This document shows, piece after piece, positions 1 to 11,891 of a stretch of 64,000 nt of DNA. This DNA is from Limnomonas spitsbergensis (taxonomy: Eukaryota; Chlorophyta; Chlorophyceae; Chlamydomonadales): assembly GCA_037349105.1 (NCBI GenBank), contig JAYJMM010000118.1, positions 2,041,001 through 2,105,000 on the forward strand, written 5' to 3'. Both the position numbers and the translations under genes were made by a program. The notes beneath the pieces are model-generated. The model had not been told where the DNA came from and ran no database searches. It saw only the letters and a list, made by a program, of their open reading frames with translations. How positions within the stretch are numbered: the stretch's first letter is position 1; each line of letters starts with the position of its first letter.

Positions 1-678
1 GCACACACAGGTATGACTGAGTGAGCCTTTCGGCAGGTGGGGGTACGTGTGTGGGGAAGAATGTGGGGTGATGCGTAGGGTAAGGCGCCGGCAAAGCTGG
101 ACCTAAGAGCAGCACCACGGCAGCGCCATGTGCAACATTCGGTTCTTGTCAGCATAGGCACCCACAGTACATTGCGACAGGTAAGGGAAGGTAATCCAGA
201 TGCCAATTCAAAGAGGAGGGTGAGGCACTTTTTAAGCCTAGAATTAAGCTACTTGACGGCCTACCCCCGGGATGTTATGTACACTACAGGGTAAGCAACA
301 AGCTTCCTTCAGAACCTGCAATGCCACGGCCTCACAAGAACCGACATGAGCTTCCTTCCATAATGTGATGCAAGTATCTCATCAGCACAAACTGCAGCTT
401 CTGCTCGTGCATGCCTGCCAGCTAGCATCCATGATGCTGTTAAATTATTTAGCCCACGCGCAGAGCCTCCTGCAACACCTTGTGCTCGTGGTTGTCAGTC
501 TGACAGCATCCTAGCAGAAACGTTGCGTTGCTATCACAGTCCTCATTATTTCATCTGTCCGCAGAGCTGCCAGTGGCACCAGACTGTCAGCTTCCATACG
601 CTTGTGATACGTTTTACACTAGTATTCTGTTGTTCATTGTGACGTACTTTCGTCATTGCACATAGCCTTGTGCCACAC
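1..678. other. Left edge, no exon resolved
   Basis: No convincing exon was found. The minus-strand peptidase gene at 679-3098 must continue leftward, because its last visible exon ends in a splice donor at 678-677. Positions 472-504 resemble positions 672-704, the 3' end of that exon and its donor, and look like a duplicated exon fragment. Confidence 0.5.
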
Positions 679-3098
679 CTTCTGCTCATGGTTGTCAGTC
701 AGCGTCCAAACGAAGGAGAGCATCCCGCTGGGCATCTTGGCAGCGCCAGAGAACTGCCAGGCCGACAGGTCTGGCAGGGGCTGCGGCACACGATTCAACG
801 GGGCATAAAAGATAGAAACCGTGCTCTGTAACTACATACGAGAAACAGTGCAGCATAGGCTGCGGCCGCAACTGTCTGTACTGAGCAACAGCGTTGACAG
901 CCCTGACAGGTTTCATATACTGGCACACATTTTGAACAGGTCCCAAATCCTTGTTTGGCTGGTGAAATCAGTGTCATGGTATGGTCTGCATGCGTCTGAT
1001 TTTGCTCCTGCTTTACTTCTTCCTTCGCCCCCCTATTCATCCCCTTGCTCAGCTCTGAGCTTCACACGGGTTGCTCAGTTGCAGAAATTTCGTAAGTTGT
1101 GAATGAAATCTTTCCAGCCACAATACCGCAGACCCTTGTATCCTTGGGGATCGAAATAAGCATTTGACAGGACCCAAAGCTGACATCTGCAGATGGCATG
1201 ACAGGACTGCCCCCCTATATATCAACTTCAGGGTCATATTTCCAGGATCGGGGATGAGATATAAAAAAGGTTAGGTCTGGGACACAAGGGCGGCTTATAT
1301 AGCCATCACCAGCCTCTGTCCCAACAGGGACTGTATGAGCCCAACTGCGTTGTCAAGGTGCATTCATTTCCAGGATCCGGGATGGGGTCCAGATTGTACG
1401 TGTCTTGGGTGAGAAGCCTACTTACGTGGCCACCATTAGCCTCTGTTCCCAGGAGGGCCAGCGTGGGGCCGGCAGTGTTGTCAATCTTCATGCACTCCTT
1501 GGTGAGGATGCGGGGGAAGGTGTTGAAGGTGAAGTCCTGTTGGGGGATGGGGAGGGGCAGAGCAGTGTCAAAGGGAGGCAGGAAGGAGGGTCAGATGATG
1601 CCGAAGGATCCGACCGCTCGGACAATCTTCAAGCATTGCCAGGGGAGGATGCCGGGGGACGTATTGACTGTTCTCCTCATCCCAGCCTCCTGAAGTTCCG
1701 TGGGCTGTGGGGGATGATGGTCAGAATCAGAAAGAAGCAGGGAGGAGGGCCCAAGGACGCCTGGAACCAGAGTACAAGGTGCTGTGAAGGAGTGCTGTCA
1801 GGGGTGCTGACTGCTGAGCTGAGGTGCTAAGCAGGGGTGCTGTCACTGGCGTTGTATCGAGATTGCTGTGCCAGTAACAGTAACATGCCACATAAGAGAA
1901 CCAATGTCACAAATAAATAAATAAATAGTATTATGATCTTAATTCTAGACAAGAATGCCCGCCTCGGCTCAGCAGGCTCATGCACCTTGGTCCTGCTTCC
2001 AAGCATTGTGCACGTGGATCTATGGAGCCATGCGGGTCAAGGGAGACAACCTTATGTGTGCCAGGGCGGCTTCTTGGTCAGACCCAGATTCATCCCCACC
2101 AGAGAAGGTGGCTTGCCGGCTGCGGCAGCATGCAGCTGCTCCCCAGGCCTCTGCACACATCCTTACACGCCTTCAATAGGATCTTCCCAGATTCAGACTA
2201 GATTTCCTCAACGGCAGCTCTCACCGGCAAGGTGTAGGTGCTGTCCAGGCCCCCGTAAACGTCCATACGCATCATTTTTCCGGGGCTGTCATACCAGACG
2301 TGAATGGGGATCCTGCATGTTGGAGAGGGGTGTTTTGCTGCAGAATCTAATCATTTACACCAAAGGCCTCATTTGAAAGGGAATGGGAAGGGGAGAGGGA
2401 CTCCCTAGTGAATACATACTTGTATTCTAGAAGCACATCTCCAATATGTTTGATGTTGAAACCTGCCATGGGTCAGCCGGAGTAGGCATGGCCTGTCCCT
2501 CTGGCATTCCAAGCTGAGCACTTATCGAGCTCCTACTGCGCTGTCATGCCCCAGTTTGCTACCACTGCATGCTGGCTTTCAGTAATCAGAAGGTACCATG
2601 TGCACCTGAGTGTTCAGTGATAGGCTGCCCGTGCCCATGTGGTGTCTCGGCGTTCGTAATTTAATCCGGTACATCCACCCTGAAGTCCTGAGGTCTTCAG
2701 AATCTTTGTGTGTTGGCCTGCAGTGCCCCCATTTCTGCCATTGTCCCAGACACCACATTCGTGCATCAGTCCCTTCCTACACATGTTCCCGCGTCCAGTG
2801 CCCCTGGCAGTGAAGCCGCTTCACCGGTACTGAGGCAACCCTGACGAGTGGTTCCAAGCGGGGTTGGCGTTTACCTGAGGCCCGCGAGCTGGACCATCTG
2901 GATGTAGGGCATCTCGACGGTATACTGCATTTCAAACATCGACGGCCATACTGGCGGGGGTGGGGCTTTTAATGGCGATTCCATGGTCTGGATGCCATCT
3001 CTCGCGTGGGATCCAAAATCATGTCGTGTCAGAGCTCCATGGGTCAATGCTATTATTAGCAGTTGAAAAAATGCAGAGGTGATTATGTTGCACTTCAT
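679..3098 (-). CDS. Secreted papain-family cysteine peptidase, 26/29-kDa type (N-terminal part, 4 exons)
   Basis: Four minus-strand exons join in phase: 3098-2875, 2312-2225, 1536-1426 and 780-679 (175 codons), each with GT donors and AG acceptors. The start ATG opens a signal peptide (MKCNIITSAFFQLLIIALTH). A propiece follows with WPSMFEMQYTVEMPYIQM, then VWYDSPGKMMRMDVYGGLDS, then the Cys-containing FPRILTKECMKIDN and PLPDLSAWQFSG. The order Y-x-V-x(4)-PY, then WYD..R.D.YGG, then EC, HGG-like GGH and a W-rich stretch matches the N-terminal region of the 26/29-kDa cysteine proteases known from insects and protists. In that family this region precedes the C1A catalytic domain. The catalytic Cys/His/Asn domain is not visible and should lie left of position 679, probably outside the window. 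The protein is expected in the lysosome/vacuole or secreted. Family assignment is from recalled motif order, not from a search. Confidence 0.72.
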
Positions 3099-3719
3099 GT
3101 CTCCTGGATTTGGACGTAGAGGGCGGGAACGACACATAAGGGTTGTCTGAATGTTCGGCCCAGTCTTTCGATCCAGGGTCCAGACTCCAGATCTGTATTG
3201 TGCAAGAAGTGAGTCCACTGAAGCAGCAAGTTCGTCCTCGCATGAATCGTGTCATGTTATTTACTACATTCGTTGGTGATGCATCAGTGCATCCTTTGTG
3301 TAAGTAGCCAACTAGGGTTCACTCATCTAGGGCCTCCAGCAGACAGTCAGCGATGCATGATCTTGAGGGTGCCCACCGAAATGTTATATGATCAACTCGG
3401 CGAACAACGTTATGGTCATTAAGATATTTTGCGGTGATGCAGCTTGAGGGGTAGATCTGAAGGCGCGAGAGGCTAGGGCTGTTCTGCCCATGCAAGCTCC
3501 CGTCCCGTACCAATGTCCCCATCTGGATCCTAGGACAAGATCTACACCTGTTTCCAGTTTGGCAGGGCGTTGGTTTAAATCATGCATCCGAAGCTTTTTA
3601 AACTTTCACGACCTGAACAACGATATTGAGTACCGGTCAATGGGCGATCAAGATAGCTGGTATACGCGGAGGGGGCGTGAGGCAGCTTGAAACGACTGCG
3701 CCTCGTTGATATCAGCAAC
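3099..3719. other. Divergent intergenic region
   Basis: About 620 bases between the minus-strand peptidase start (3098) and the first ATG of the plus-strand polyglutamine gene (3720). It should contain both promoters. I recognise no element in it. Confidence 0.4.
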
Positions 3720-6700
3720 ATGAGTCAGTCGGCTGAAACGCCCCCTGTTGAGAACATCTGCTCCGACCCGCGACATGCAGCCACAAACCTCATGCTGCAC
3801 CGCATTGTGCAACGCTTTGATTTGTCGCCATGGAAGAAAGCCTTTTATGAGGGCCCCCTCGTCACCCTGGTACGAAAGGTGGTGCAGAAGGCGAGTGGAG
3901 ACAAGCGATGCAAAGTCCATCTTGAAGGCTCCGTGCCGCATGGTGGGGTGCTGGACTGATGGCTAGCTGGGACCTGGGTGCGGCTAAGTGTATGCAAGCA
4001 GCAAATGAGGATTATGCGTTCAGCCATTGCTACAGGCGGCAGGACGAGGGTTCATTATGAAAGGTCTTAGGTAGACGTTTGCTACATGAGATTTCTCTGC
4101 CAGGCAGACACACCACCATGTCTGTGGCTCTCTACTTGCAACACAATTGCTGCCTATGGACTGCATAAATTGAAACCTAGCTGCAGGCCATAGCCTTGGT
4201 CAAAAAAATGCAACACTGTGGGATTGATTGAGACACTGATACTGGCAGTACCATTAATGGATGTGCGAGTTGAACCCTACATGAACATGGTCATGACTCG
4301 ATTCTTTTACCCGCCGTCTTTTACCCGCTCGTAGGCACCTCGCTTGTGACGTCTGATGCCGATATGGTTGTTCGCAGACAAAGTAAGAAGCTGCACAACA
4401 TTGATATTCAAGAATAAGCTTTGCTGCCCTGGGGCCTTTGCAGACAATCCAGGCGAAGTACAGCGCACAAGTTATATGCCTAAATAATCAAAGCTGTTTA
4501 ATTTAGCTGTAAGGACATATCTTTGTACCACGCACGAGCATCAGAACATGGTCTGGGCTTGGAGCATTTGCTGTATGGCTGCGTTCCGCATGCATCTTCA
4601 CATCTTGCGCACCATCAGCTTGTCATGCTTGGCCAGACGGCTTTGTAGTGTGCAATGGTCGCTGTTTTCCATATGGTTATATCATGAAGAAGGCAGAGCA
4701 TGGAGGTCTTAGCCAGATCCATCGCTTGCTTCTCCTGCAGATTGCACCATGGACCAAAATAAGAAACGTGCGATAAGAACGGCTTTGTACAAGAAGATCG
4801 ACAAGGATGAGAGGTGCGTCTGTCTTATTCAGTGAGGGGCTGAACACTGGGCGGAATACTCTATCATGTTTCTCCATGAAATGTATAATGCCGATCAGTG
4901 GTTGTCACTAAATGAGTTGATCCTGAAGGTTGAGTATCTGTTTAGGGTCATAAAGAAGCAAGTGTGAGGAAGGGATACCAGTGAAAATGATTTGATATCC
5001 AGCTCTTTGTAGTTAAGTATTTCAACTGCCAGACAATGGCTGATGAACTCTCCACTTACTTTCATCAGATGACCACACACATGTTTCATGCAGGTTTGAA
5101 TCGAAGCCAAAAGTCAAGATTGGAAGCAAGTGCATTGAAGTCAAGGCAAAACTGACCTTTGTGGAGGCGCAGAGACAGGCGCTGGCACACGCTGCGCCGC
5201 CTCAAACAGACGGTGCCGCTGCTGCTGCTGCTACCTTCAAGGCTGATATGGAAGATAGCCATTGCGATGGGACCCATCTTGAAGACCTGGACCGGGACAT
5301 CAGGATAGACATTTTGTTTGAGTGGGCGAGTTCGGGCAAGGTGAGCAAAGAGTGATCACTCATTAATGTCATCATCAGTGTATGTATGTGGTTTTCCAGC
5401 CTTGCAATATCAGCGTCTGTGCGACCAATGCAACAGTAGCAAAACTGGCTGTTGCCATCTGTCTCGTAATCCTGCTCACCCAAGGATCTTTGTGAGGATA
5501 TCAAAATATAGTGAATCCAGAAGTGATATCCATCCTGTGTTTGTTGCTGCAACTGTACTTTGCTTGTTTTGTTCTCACACTTGCCACCCATGTTGTTGCC
5601 TGTGAAGCTGGTCAATGAGCGTGAAGAGAAGAACCCATTTGAGGATAAGCCTGAAGCAATGTGCGTAGCGATTCCAACATAATATAATATCATTATTTTA
5701 TTGGAGAACTGTTTGTATGTCTGCTGGTCTGTGTACTTCTGCACAAGCCAAGGCATGCCCATGCTGCTGTTGCTGCTTTTAAAAATGCGTTGGTCATCTA
5801 TTGATGGAAGAGTGCTCTCAATCGGCCCACTTGACAATTTCAAATCAGGAGAATTTATCCGCTGGGAACTAGCTGGGTGGGTCAGCGCTTGAGCTGAACT
5901 TTGTGTGAGGGCTTCCTGAGCCTTGAGACTGTAAGACCACGTCAACATAAACTCTTGCCCTTTTCCCCAGCTCAACGCCTTATCCAACCCCTGATTCAAA
6001 CCCTGACTCGATGCTCCAGGTGTGCGGTGAAGGCTCTGAAGCTCATGAAAAGCGCTAGAGCACCAGGTTTCAGTCAACTTGGGGGATGCAAAATCGAGAG
6101 CCTGGTCCTGTGGCGCCGGCGTGCACATCGAGAAGCTTGTAAAGCTTGCCCCCAGTCTCCTGTCAAAGGAAGCTGTGCCGGGATGACAGCCTTGCATCTC
6201 CTGACAGAGGTTTGGAGGGCGTTTCTGCCGGAGGAAAATCTGCCGGAGGAAAATCTGCCCGACCAAAAGCCTTCCAAGCCTGATCCAAACTACGCGGTGC
6301 GCTCCTGTCGAGCCATGCCATGCATCCCCATGACGTTCTGATCTTGTGCACTAGTGCTTGGTGCCCGCATAGGGCATGTGATAGGTTGGTAGAGCTGTTT
6401 CCCCCTTATCCTTCCGAAATCAGAGAGGGGACAGAAGAAACAGAGGCATTTAACACCATGTTTCCTCGTTGGGCACGTATTATACGTTCATGCCTGTAGC
6501 TGCCTCATTTCCCTTGTCCTTGCATCAGGTGCGCATGCGTCACATTGAGCGTGAGATCAGGGAAACGCAGCGCACCGTGATGATCCATGAGTTATTGGAC
6601 TTTGGGAAATTTGAGGCATGCCGCAATTGTGTTCGTTACCTGATTTCGGACATCGACCGCCTGGTTCTGCAGCCGCTGGAAAGGGAGCTGTCTGGGATAA

Positions 6701-8028
6701 ACCAGCAGCAGCAGCAGCAGGATCCGGCTGATGAGCAATTTTCAGATCTAGAAGCAACATTGGAGAAGATCCTTAGAACTGGTCCCGGTACTGATATCCA
6801 CAGCGGTGTCAGCCTGCCATATGGGGCGCCTCCTGCTGGGCGCATTGCTACGAGCCTCTCTGGCAGCTGCGACGCAGATGATCCTGAGAACGAGGGTGAG
6901 GAGGAGGACGCGGAGGACAAGGGTGAGGAGGAGGACGAGGGCGAGGAGGACGAGGAGGAGGACATGGAGGATGAGGATGAGGACATGGAGGATGAGGATG
7001 AGGACATGGAGGATGAGGATGAGGACAGGGAGGACGTTGGCAATGTGCAGGACCAGGTTCTCATTGAGGGCGGGGCGTGCGACGGAGTGGCTACAGGCAG
7101 GCGTAATCTAGTGCTAGGTGTGCTGAGTGGGATGCAGCCACAGGGCGTGTCAAAATCCCCGCCCCTGTTCCGGTTTGTCAGCCCCTTCCCGTCCCTGCTG
7201 AGCAGCTCGTCGAAGCCCCTGTCCCTGTCTCCGCCTAGCAGCTCCTCGAATCCCGCGCTCCTGTCCTCGCCAAGCAGCTTGACAGTTCCCTCGAGCTCAT
7301 CTGGGCGCAAACATGGTTTGGCTGCCCCGCAGCTGCAGCAAGAGCAGCAGCAGCAACAAGGTTCACAAATGCAGCTGCAACGAAAGACACAGCAGCAACA
7401 GGGGTCACTCCAACAGCAGCAGCACCAGTATGGGACAGAACAGCTGCAGAAACAGCAGCAGCAGCTGGAGCAAGAGCAGCAATACCGACAGCAAGAGCAG
7501 CAGCAGGGGCCAGGGCAGCAGCAACAGCAACAGCAGCAACAACAGAGGCCAGAAGAGCAGCAGCAACGGGGGCCTGAAGAGCAGCAGCAACAGAGGCCAG
7601 AACAGCAACAGGGACCAGGACCGCAGCAGCAGCAACAGCATCAGGAACAGAGGCCAGAACAGCAGCAGCAACAGGGACCAGGACAGCAGCAGCAGCAGCA
7701 GCAAAGGAGGCCAGAACAGCAGCAACAGCAGCAGCAGCCTCCATACAGACAGCAGCAGCATGTTACATCGCCTGCCCACCCTATAAGGGCTGCCGCTGCT
7801 AGCCCCTTTGGTCCCTTCGCCGGCAGGTATGATCCGGTAGTACAGAGGAGGGATCCCTCCTTCATGCAGATGCTGGAGGAGGGGCTGGGCACAGCTGCTG
7901 GGGCGGCAGCTGCTCCTAGCCTCATGACCAAGATGCTGGGCCTGGTGGAAGGAGGCCTTGAGCTGTTTGAACGGGATAGGGAAGCAATGAGGAGCGCCAT
8001 GGCTGTCATGGCGCTCAAGAGGCAGTGA
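3720..8028 (+). CDS. Polyglutamine-rich protein of unknown function, 6 exons
   Basis: Exons that join in phase: 3720-3942 (tentative), 4741-4813, 5094-5340, 5608-5660, 5971-6019 and 6529-8028, giving 714 aa. The acceptor before 4741 is strong, so an upstream exon is likely. If 3720-3942 is wrong, the ATG at 4749 gives 637 aa. The 3720-3942 donor (ATG|GTGGGG) is the weakest junction. The N-terminal half is globular and charged (DKDERFESKPKVKIG; LEDLDRDIRIDILFEWASSG; RMRHIEREIRETQRTVMIHE; CRNCVRYLISDIDRL). An acidic Glu/Asp run (about 6890-7035), a Ser/Pro patch (7140-7300), a long Gln-rich stretch (7330-7760) and a short C-terminal segment ending EAMRSAMAVMALKRQ follow. No known domain was recognised. 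Glu and Gln runs like this are common in nuclear regulatory proteins, but that is only suggestive here. Alternative splicing cannot be excluded. Confidence 0.68.
6890..7035 (+). repeat. GAG/GAT-rich acidic codon repeat
   Basis: Coding minisatellite in the polyglutamine gene. The unit GAGGACATGGAGGATGAG (six residues, EDMEDE) repeats near 6958-7025, flanked by degenerate GAGGAGGAC triplets. It encodes an almost purely Glu/Asp segment. Confidence 0.85.
7330..7760 (+). repeat. CAG/CAA polyglutamine tract
   Basis: Imperfect CAG and CAA codon runs interrupted by short Arg-Pro-Glu and Gly-Pro units (QQRPEQQQGPG type). The unit RPEQQQ recurs several times, so the tract seems to have grown by duplication of 30-60 base blocks as well as by triplet slippage. 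The mixture of CAG with CAA keeps the frame open but reduces perfect repeat length. Confidence 0.88.
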
Positions 8029-8403
8029 TGCTGCTAGGCTCAAACAACTTTCGTCGATCTGGCGTCACCATTTTGTTGTCTTGTCTCGCTGTGGCATTGC
8101 GATGCTAGCACCTGGACTGCTGCGAATTCTTTGCTGTGAAGCTGAGATGCAGCGATATGTCTATGGTTACCTGTGACCTGTCTATTGACTGGTTGAAAAT
8201 GAGAGATGGAGCTGGTGGGGGCGCTGCAGCCCCAAAGTTAGAGCCTGGGATGAGGTCCTTCCGTAAGGACTGCATTTCCAGGTTTGTTTTTTTCAGTCCG
8301 AAACACGTCAGCTGGCGCATGGGACTTGTGACCGGGAACCCCATTCGAGATCTTACAAAAGCTTGCAGTGCCTGCCATGTTGCAAAGCAATCGACCTCTG
8401 CCA

Positions 8404-8408
8404 TGTAA
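8404..8408 (+). terminator. Candidate TGTAA poly(A) signal of the polyglutamine gene
   Basis: TGTAA is the usual chlorophyte polyadenylation signal. This one lies 376 bases after the stop codon. Short motif, so only suggestive. Confidence 0.35.
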
Positions 8409-8995
8409 CTTCTGCAGTTCTGGAGACTGCTGATTTAGAAGAACCTAGCAAGGAGACAATGTTTGCACATCCGTGTGTGTCTGGAATTGGGAATGTGTTT
8501 GGTGAGGCTGGGCTTAAGATTGCCGGAGAAATGTAGTGATTGCTGACAAGGAACCAAAATCCTGTCCCTCACGTCTTTTATGCCCGAATGGTCTCTTGCA
8601 GTTAAGGCGTCTGCGCATGGCCACAGTGGAATTGGTTGGCAGGTGCAGGTCCGACCTCCACCCACCCCTTTCATCACTATTTATTGTAGCATGTTTTATC
8701 TACAATTCAAATACATCAGGACATCACGGTATACAGAGAGGAGGGGGGGGGGCAGAAGCCCTGCTACCTGGGCCATCAGCTGTACCTGGTCATCTGCCCA
8801 GTGCCTGGCAACCCGTCGAAGGTGGTATAATGAGCACTGAAATAAACATGGCCCATGCTTTGCCCTAGAGTCTCTGATTCCGACCGCTGCTGCAATCTGT
8901 GAAACAGAGTTTTTGCCTGTGCCGAACGGCATATGGGAGGCCCATGGGGGCCATGGCATGGCAAAATGCTAACAAGCAGAAGGTCCATGACGTGA
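8409..8995. other. Intergenic, nothing recognised
   Basis: No exon with convincing splice sites. A short G run lies near 8744-8752. Confidence 0.4.
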
Positions 8996-9153
8996 AACGT
9001 CTGGGCCATGTATAAAAAGGCTCGGCCGCGTGGGTGCCCAACTGTTCAGATGGGAAAAAAGAATAAACTAAAAGAAAGATGGAACAAATAATAAAGGAAC
9101 AAAAGGAGAGTCCAGGCACCTGAGCTCCTCTAGTAACCAGCTCTCACTGAAGT

Positions 9154-9741
9154 CTACAAAAGCGTCCACAACATTAAGTCAATGACGTTACACCTCTGGG
9201 CCCTGCTCAAAAAGGCTCGGCCGCGTGGGTGCCTACATAAATGGAGCAGAAAAAAAGAAAATGAAATGCTGGGACAGACAAAAGGCACAAAAGCAAGTGC
9301 ATCCCACCCTTGCTCGGCCTGGTACAGCTGGTGGAAGTTTGTGGCACTGTTCAGGGGACCTGCCCACCCCTGCTCCTGTAACTGCTCCCTGACACTAGGG
9401 CATTGGAAACGAGCATGTAGTGCATCCTCTACATGCTCGCCATCACCTCTTGACAAACATCGTTGGCAGCAGCATGCCTCTCGCCGCTGACCGCCGCGCT
9501 GTCCTCTGGTGTCAACCTTGCTGATCGCGCCGAGCCGCATTCGCAAATTTGTACGCACATATGCACACTCCCTCGTGCTGGTGCAGCTTCTGGCTAGTGC
9601 CAGCACGGCGCCTGCCGAGGTCTGAAACCAGGCGCAGTAGGTCACCGCAGACCTGTGCTCAGTGGTAGGGTCCCTAGGGTCCCCCCCGCCGCTTGCGTCC
9701 AGCTGCGCCTGCTCGTAGGCTGCGTCAATGAGAGCCGACAC
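9154..9741 (-). pseudogene. LINE C-terminal Cys/His domain and 3' tail
   Basis: An open minus-strand block with CCCQRCLSRGDGEHVEDALH followed by FQCPSVREQLQEQGWAG. The spaced C..C...H...H...C pattern is the zinc-binding motif found after the RT in many plant and algal LINEs. The block then runs through the repeated 3' tail (HPRGRAFLSRAQRCNVID). The sequence FQCPSV.E.L...GWAGP is also present at 15317-15470, which links the two copies. Confidence 0.7.
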
Positions 9742-9884
9742 CTTTGTAGGTCAGCCGCTGCCTTGCGCAATTTCGGGGCGGCCGCCCCCGCTCCAGCTCC
9801 TCCAGTGCCCCCAGCAGATCAGAGCACCAGGTGCATCCTCCAGTGCCCTGGCTGACTGCAAGCTGCATATCTGCTGCCATGGCC

Positions 9885-11009
9885 TCAGCCATTAGAGGGC
9901 TGTCTTGCTGTGCTGCCTGTGCCACCACTGCATTTTAGAAGCGGAGGATATGGGTCCACCAATCTCACCGTAATGGCTGGATCTGTAACTCTCTCAGAAC
10001 CCCCAGCCGGCGGCTGATGCGTGGCCCCGCAGCTTGGCGCAATTGCTGAAGCAGGCTGGACTGCATCTTGTTGTGAAGACATTGCCGTGGCCGAAGGTGG
10101 CTGGTGGCTGGTGGCCCACACCTTGTCGCTGTAGTTGGCCGCTGGCGCTGCGTAAACAGCTGCCAACCAGATGCGTGTTGGTCGATGGTGCCTTAGGCGC
10201 ACCTTGGCAGCCATGCGGCGAACGCGGTGCAGCGCGGCAGCCAAAGGTGCCTCTCTACCTTGTATGGCCCTCTTCGAGCTGCTGCTTTCGTGCTGAATGA
10301 TGCCCAAAAACTTACATTCTTGGACACGCTTCAGCGCGGCGCGGTCAGGGCTGTACACGCACACATGGGCTGGCTGTCGGTGCTGCGCTGCTAAGCGGCA
10401 GCAAAACTCCATGATCTCTGTCTTGCTGACGCTGACCTGAAGCTGTTTATCTGCCGCATACTCATGCAGGGCATCAAGCATGCGCTGCAGCCCTGCTGGG
10501 GTGCCGGCTAGCAGGGAGGTGTCGTACGCATACAGCAGGCAACGTAGCTATCGCCCCGCCTGAAGCGCAATATCCTCTGCCGGGCAGTTGGCTGCAAGCC
10601 GGGCCGGCAAGTCGCTAAGGTATAGACTTAATAGCAGAGGGCTCAGAGGACAGCCTTGCTTGATGCCTCTGGTGCAAGGCACATGACCAGTGCGCTTGTG
10701 GCCGACTGTGAGTGTGTAAACTGCACCGGCGTAAAGCGCTTGCACAGCGCGTAACAGGCATGCAGGCATGTGAAGGTGCTCGCATAAATGCCGCCACAAC
10801 TGTCCCTGTGGCACGCTGTCGTAGGCCTTGGTGAAGTTCACAAAGGTGACAAGCAGCTTGCCGCGGTCAGCAGCTGCCCGTTGAGCATGGACTGCAAGCC
10901 TGAGGAGGAAAGCGGCCTGGAGCGTGCTACGGCGTCGTTGAAACCCAAACTGCTCAGGAGTGTCGTGGCCGTACAATTGTGCCCTCTCATCGGAGATGTC
11001 TTTTAGCAT
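9885..11009 (-). pseudogene. LINE reverse transcriptase remnant, both catalytic Asp lost
   Basis: Minus strand 11009-10551 holds FGFQRRRSTLQAAFLL, motif A as VTFVNFTKAYDSVPQ and motif B as GIKQGCPLSPLLLSLYLSDL. An in-frame TAG (10548-10550) is followed in the same frame by motif C as LLYAYDTSLLAG and by SVSKTEIMEF and CKFLGI thumb-like blocks down to about 9885. Active RTs have Asp where motif A here has Asn (codon 10836-10838), and YADD where motif C has YAYD (10521-10532). Both metal-binding positions are therefore substituted. The rest of the frame is well preserved, so decay is moderate. Confidence 0.82.
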
Positions 11010-11117
11010 GCTGGCATACAGCCGGTACTGCTAGTGATGGCGATGGGCCGTTTATCAATGGGGTCTAGGGGGTCGCCCTTCTTGTAAGCAGGCTGAATCC
11101 TGACTGGCTGCCAGGCA

Positions 11118-11537
11118 CTAGGTTCCCCCCCGCACCGCCATCGCTGTCAACCAGTCTTGCAGCAGATCCCTCAGCACGTGCCGTTGCTCCCCGTCTGAAT
11201 CGTCCTCTACCAGGGCCATGTTAATGAAGGGTGCTGCCCGACCGTCTAGGCCCGCTGCAGTGTGCACCCGCATGCGGGAGAAAGCCCTGTCGAAGCAAGA
11301 GGCAAGCTGAGCAGCTGATACGCCTAGGTCCTCCGGCTGAGCGGTGGTAGGAGGCAAGGTTCTCTGTGGCGCCGCTGCAGAAGGGTGTGTAGTAGTGGCT
11401 AATTGCTGCCGCAGGTTTGCCTCCCACCTCAGGAAGGAAACAGCCGTGGTGGGGCAGGTCTGCCTCCTCTCTTGCAGCTGCTCCTGGTAGACACTGTTCT
11501 CATGATGCTGCAGTCTGTCAGCTATAGCCGCTGCCAT
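11118..11537 (-). pseudogene. LINE linker between endonuclease and RT
   Basis: An open minus-strand block of about 139 codons with SFLRWEANLRQQL, QLASCFDRAFSRMRVHTAAG and NMALVEDDSDGEQRHVLRDLL. The FDRAF..M...TAAGLDG pattern resembles the region just before the RT palm in algal LINEs, where the pre-RT sequence ends with a K-A-P/G-xDG type motif. It is in line with the blocks on either side but separated from them by stops. Confidence 0.55.
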
Positions 11538-11891
11538 ATGGCGCGTGTAACAGCGGCAACGTCTTCATGCTGTGGAATTGTAGCGGTGCCTGGCTGTCTC
11601 GCGCTCTGGTCCTGGGGCACTATCTCTGAACCTCCGCATCCCACCATGGGGGGCGCTGACGTTGTCCATGCGGGGCATGGGGCCGCGGAGTGCGCCTCAA
11701 GCCTAGTTTACGCTGCAGACCAAACTGCGGTCGTAAGCGTCGCTGCGGCTTCCTCGTCGTAACCTGCCGCAATGGTTAGGCTGAATAGCCGTAGGCGCTG
11801 CTCATCGCAGGCCAGCGCGCCGCTGTAAATGTGTGCCTTATCAGCTCTCCATGTTAGGATGGTTCGGCTGGTCCTTGCTGGCTGGGCAGCA

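Noticed and set aside
5202..6266. 354-codon open frame on the minus strand
   Set aside because: It is antisense to three phase-consistent exons of the polyglutamine gene and their introns, and has no recognisable motif.
7235..8043. Ala- or Leu-rich frames opposite the polyglutamine tract
   Set aside because: Reverse reading of CAG repeats (CTG gives Leu, GCT gives Ala); no other evidence.
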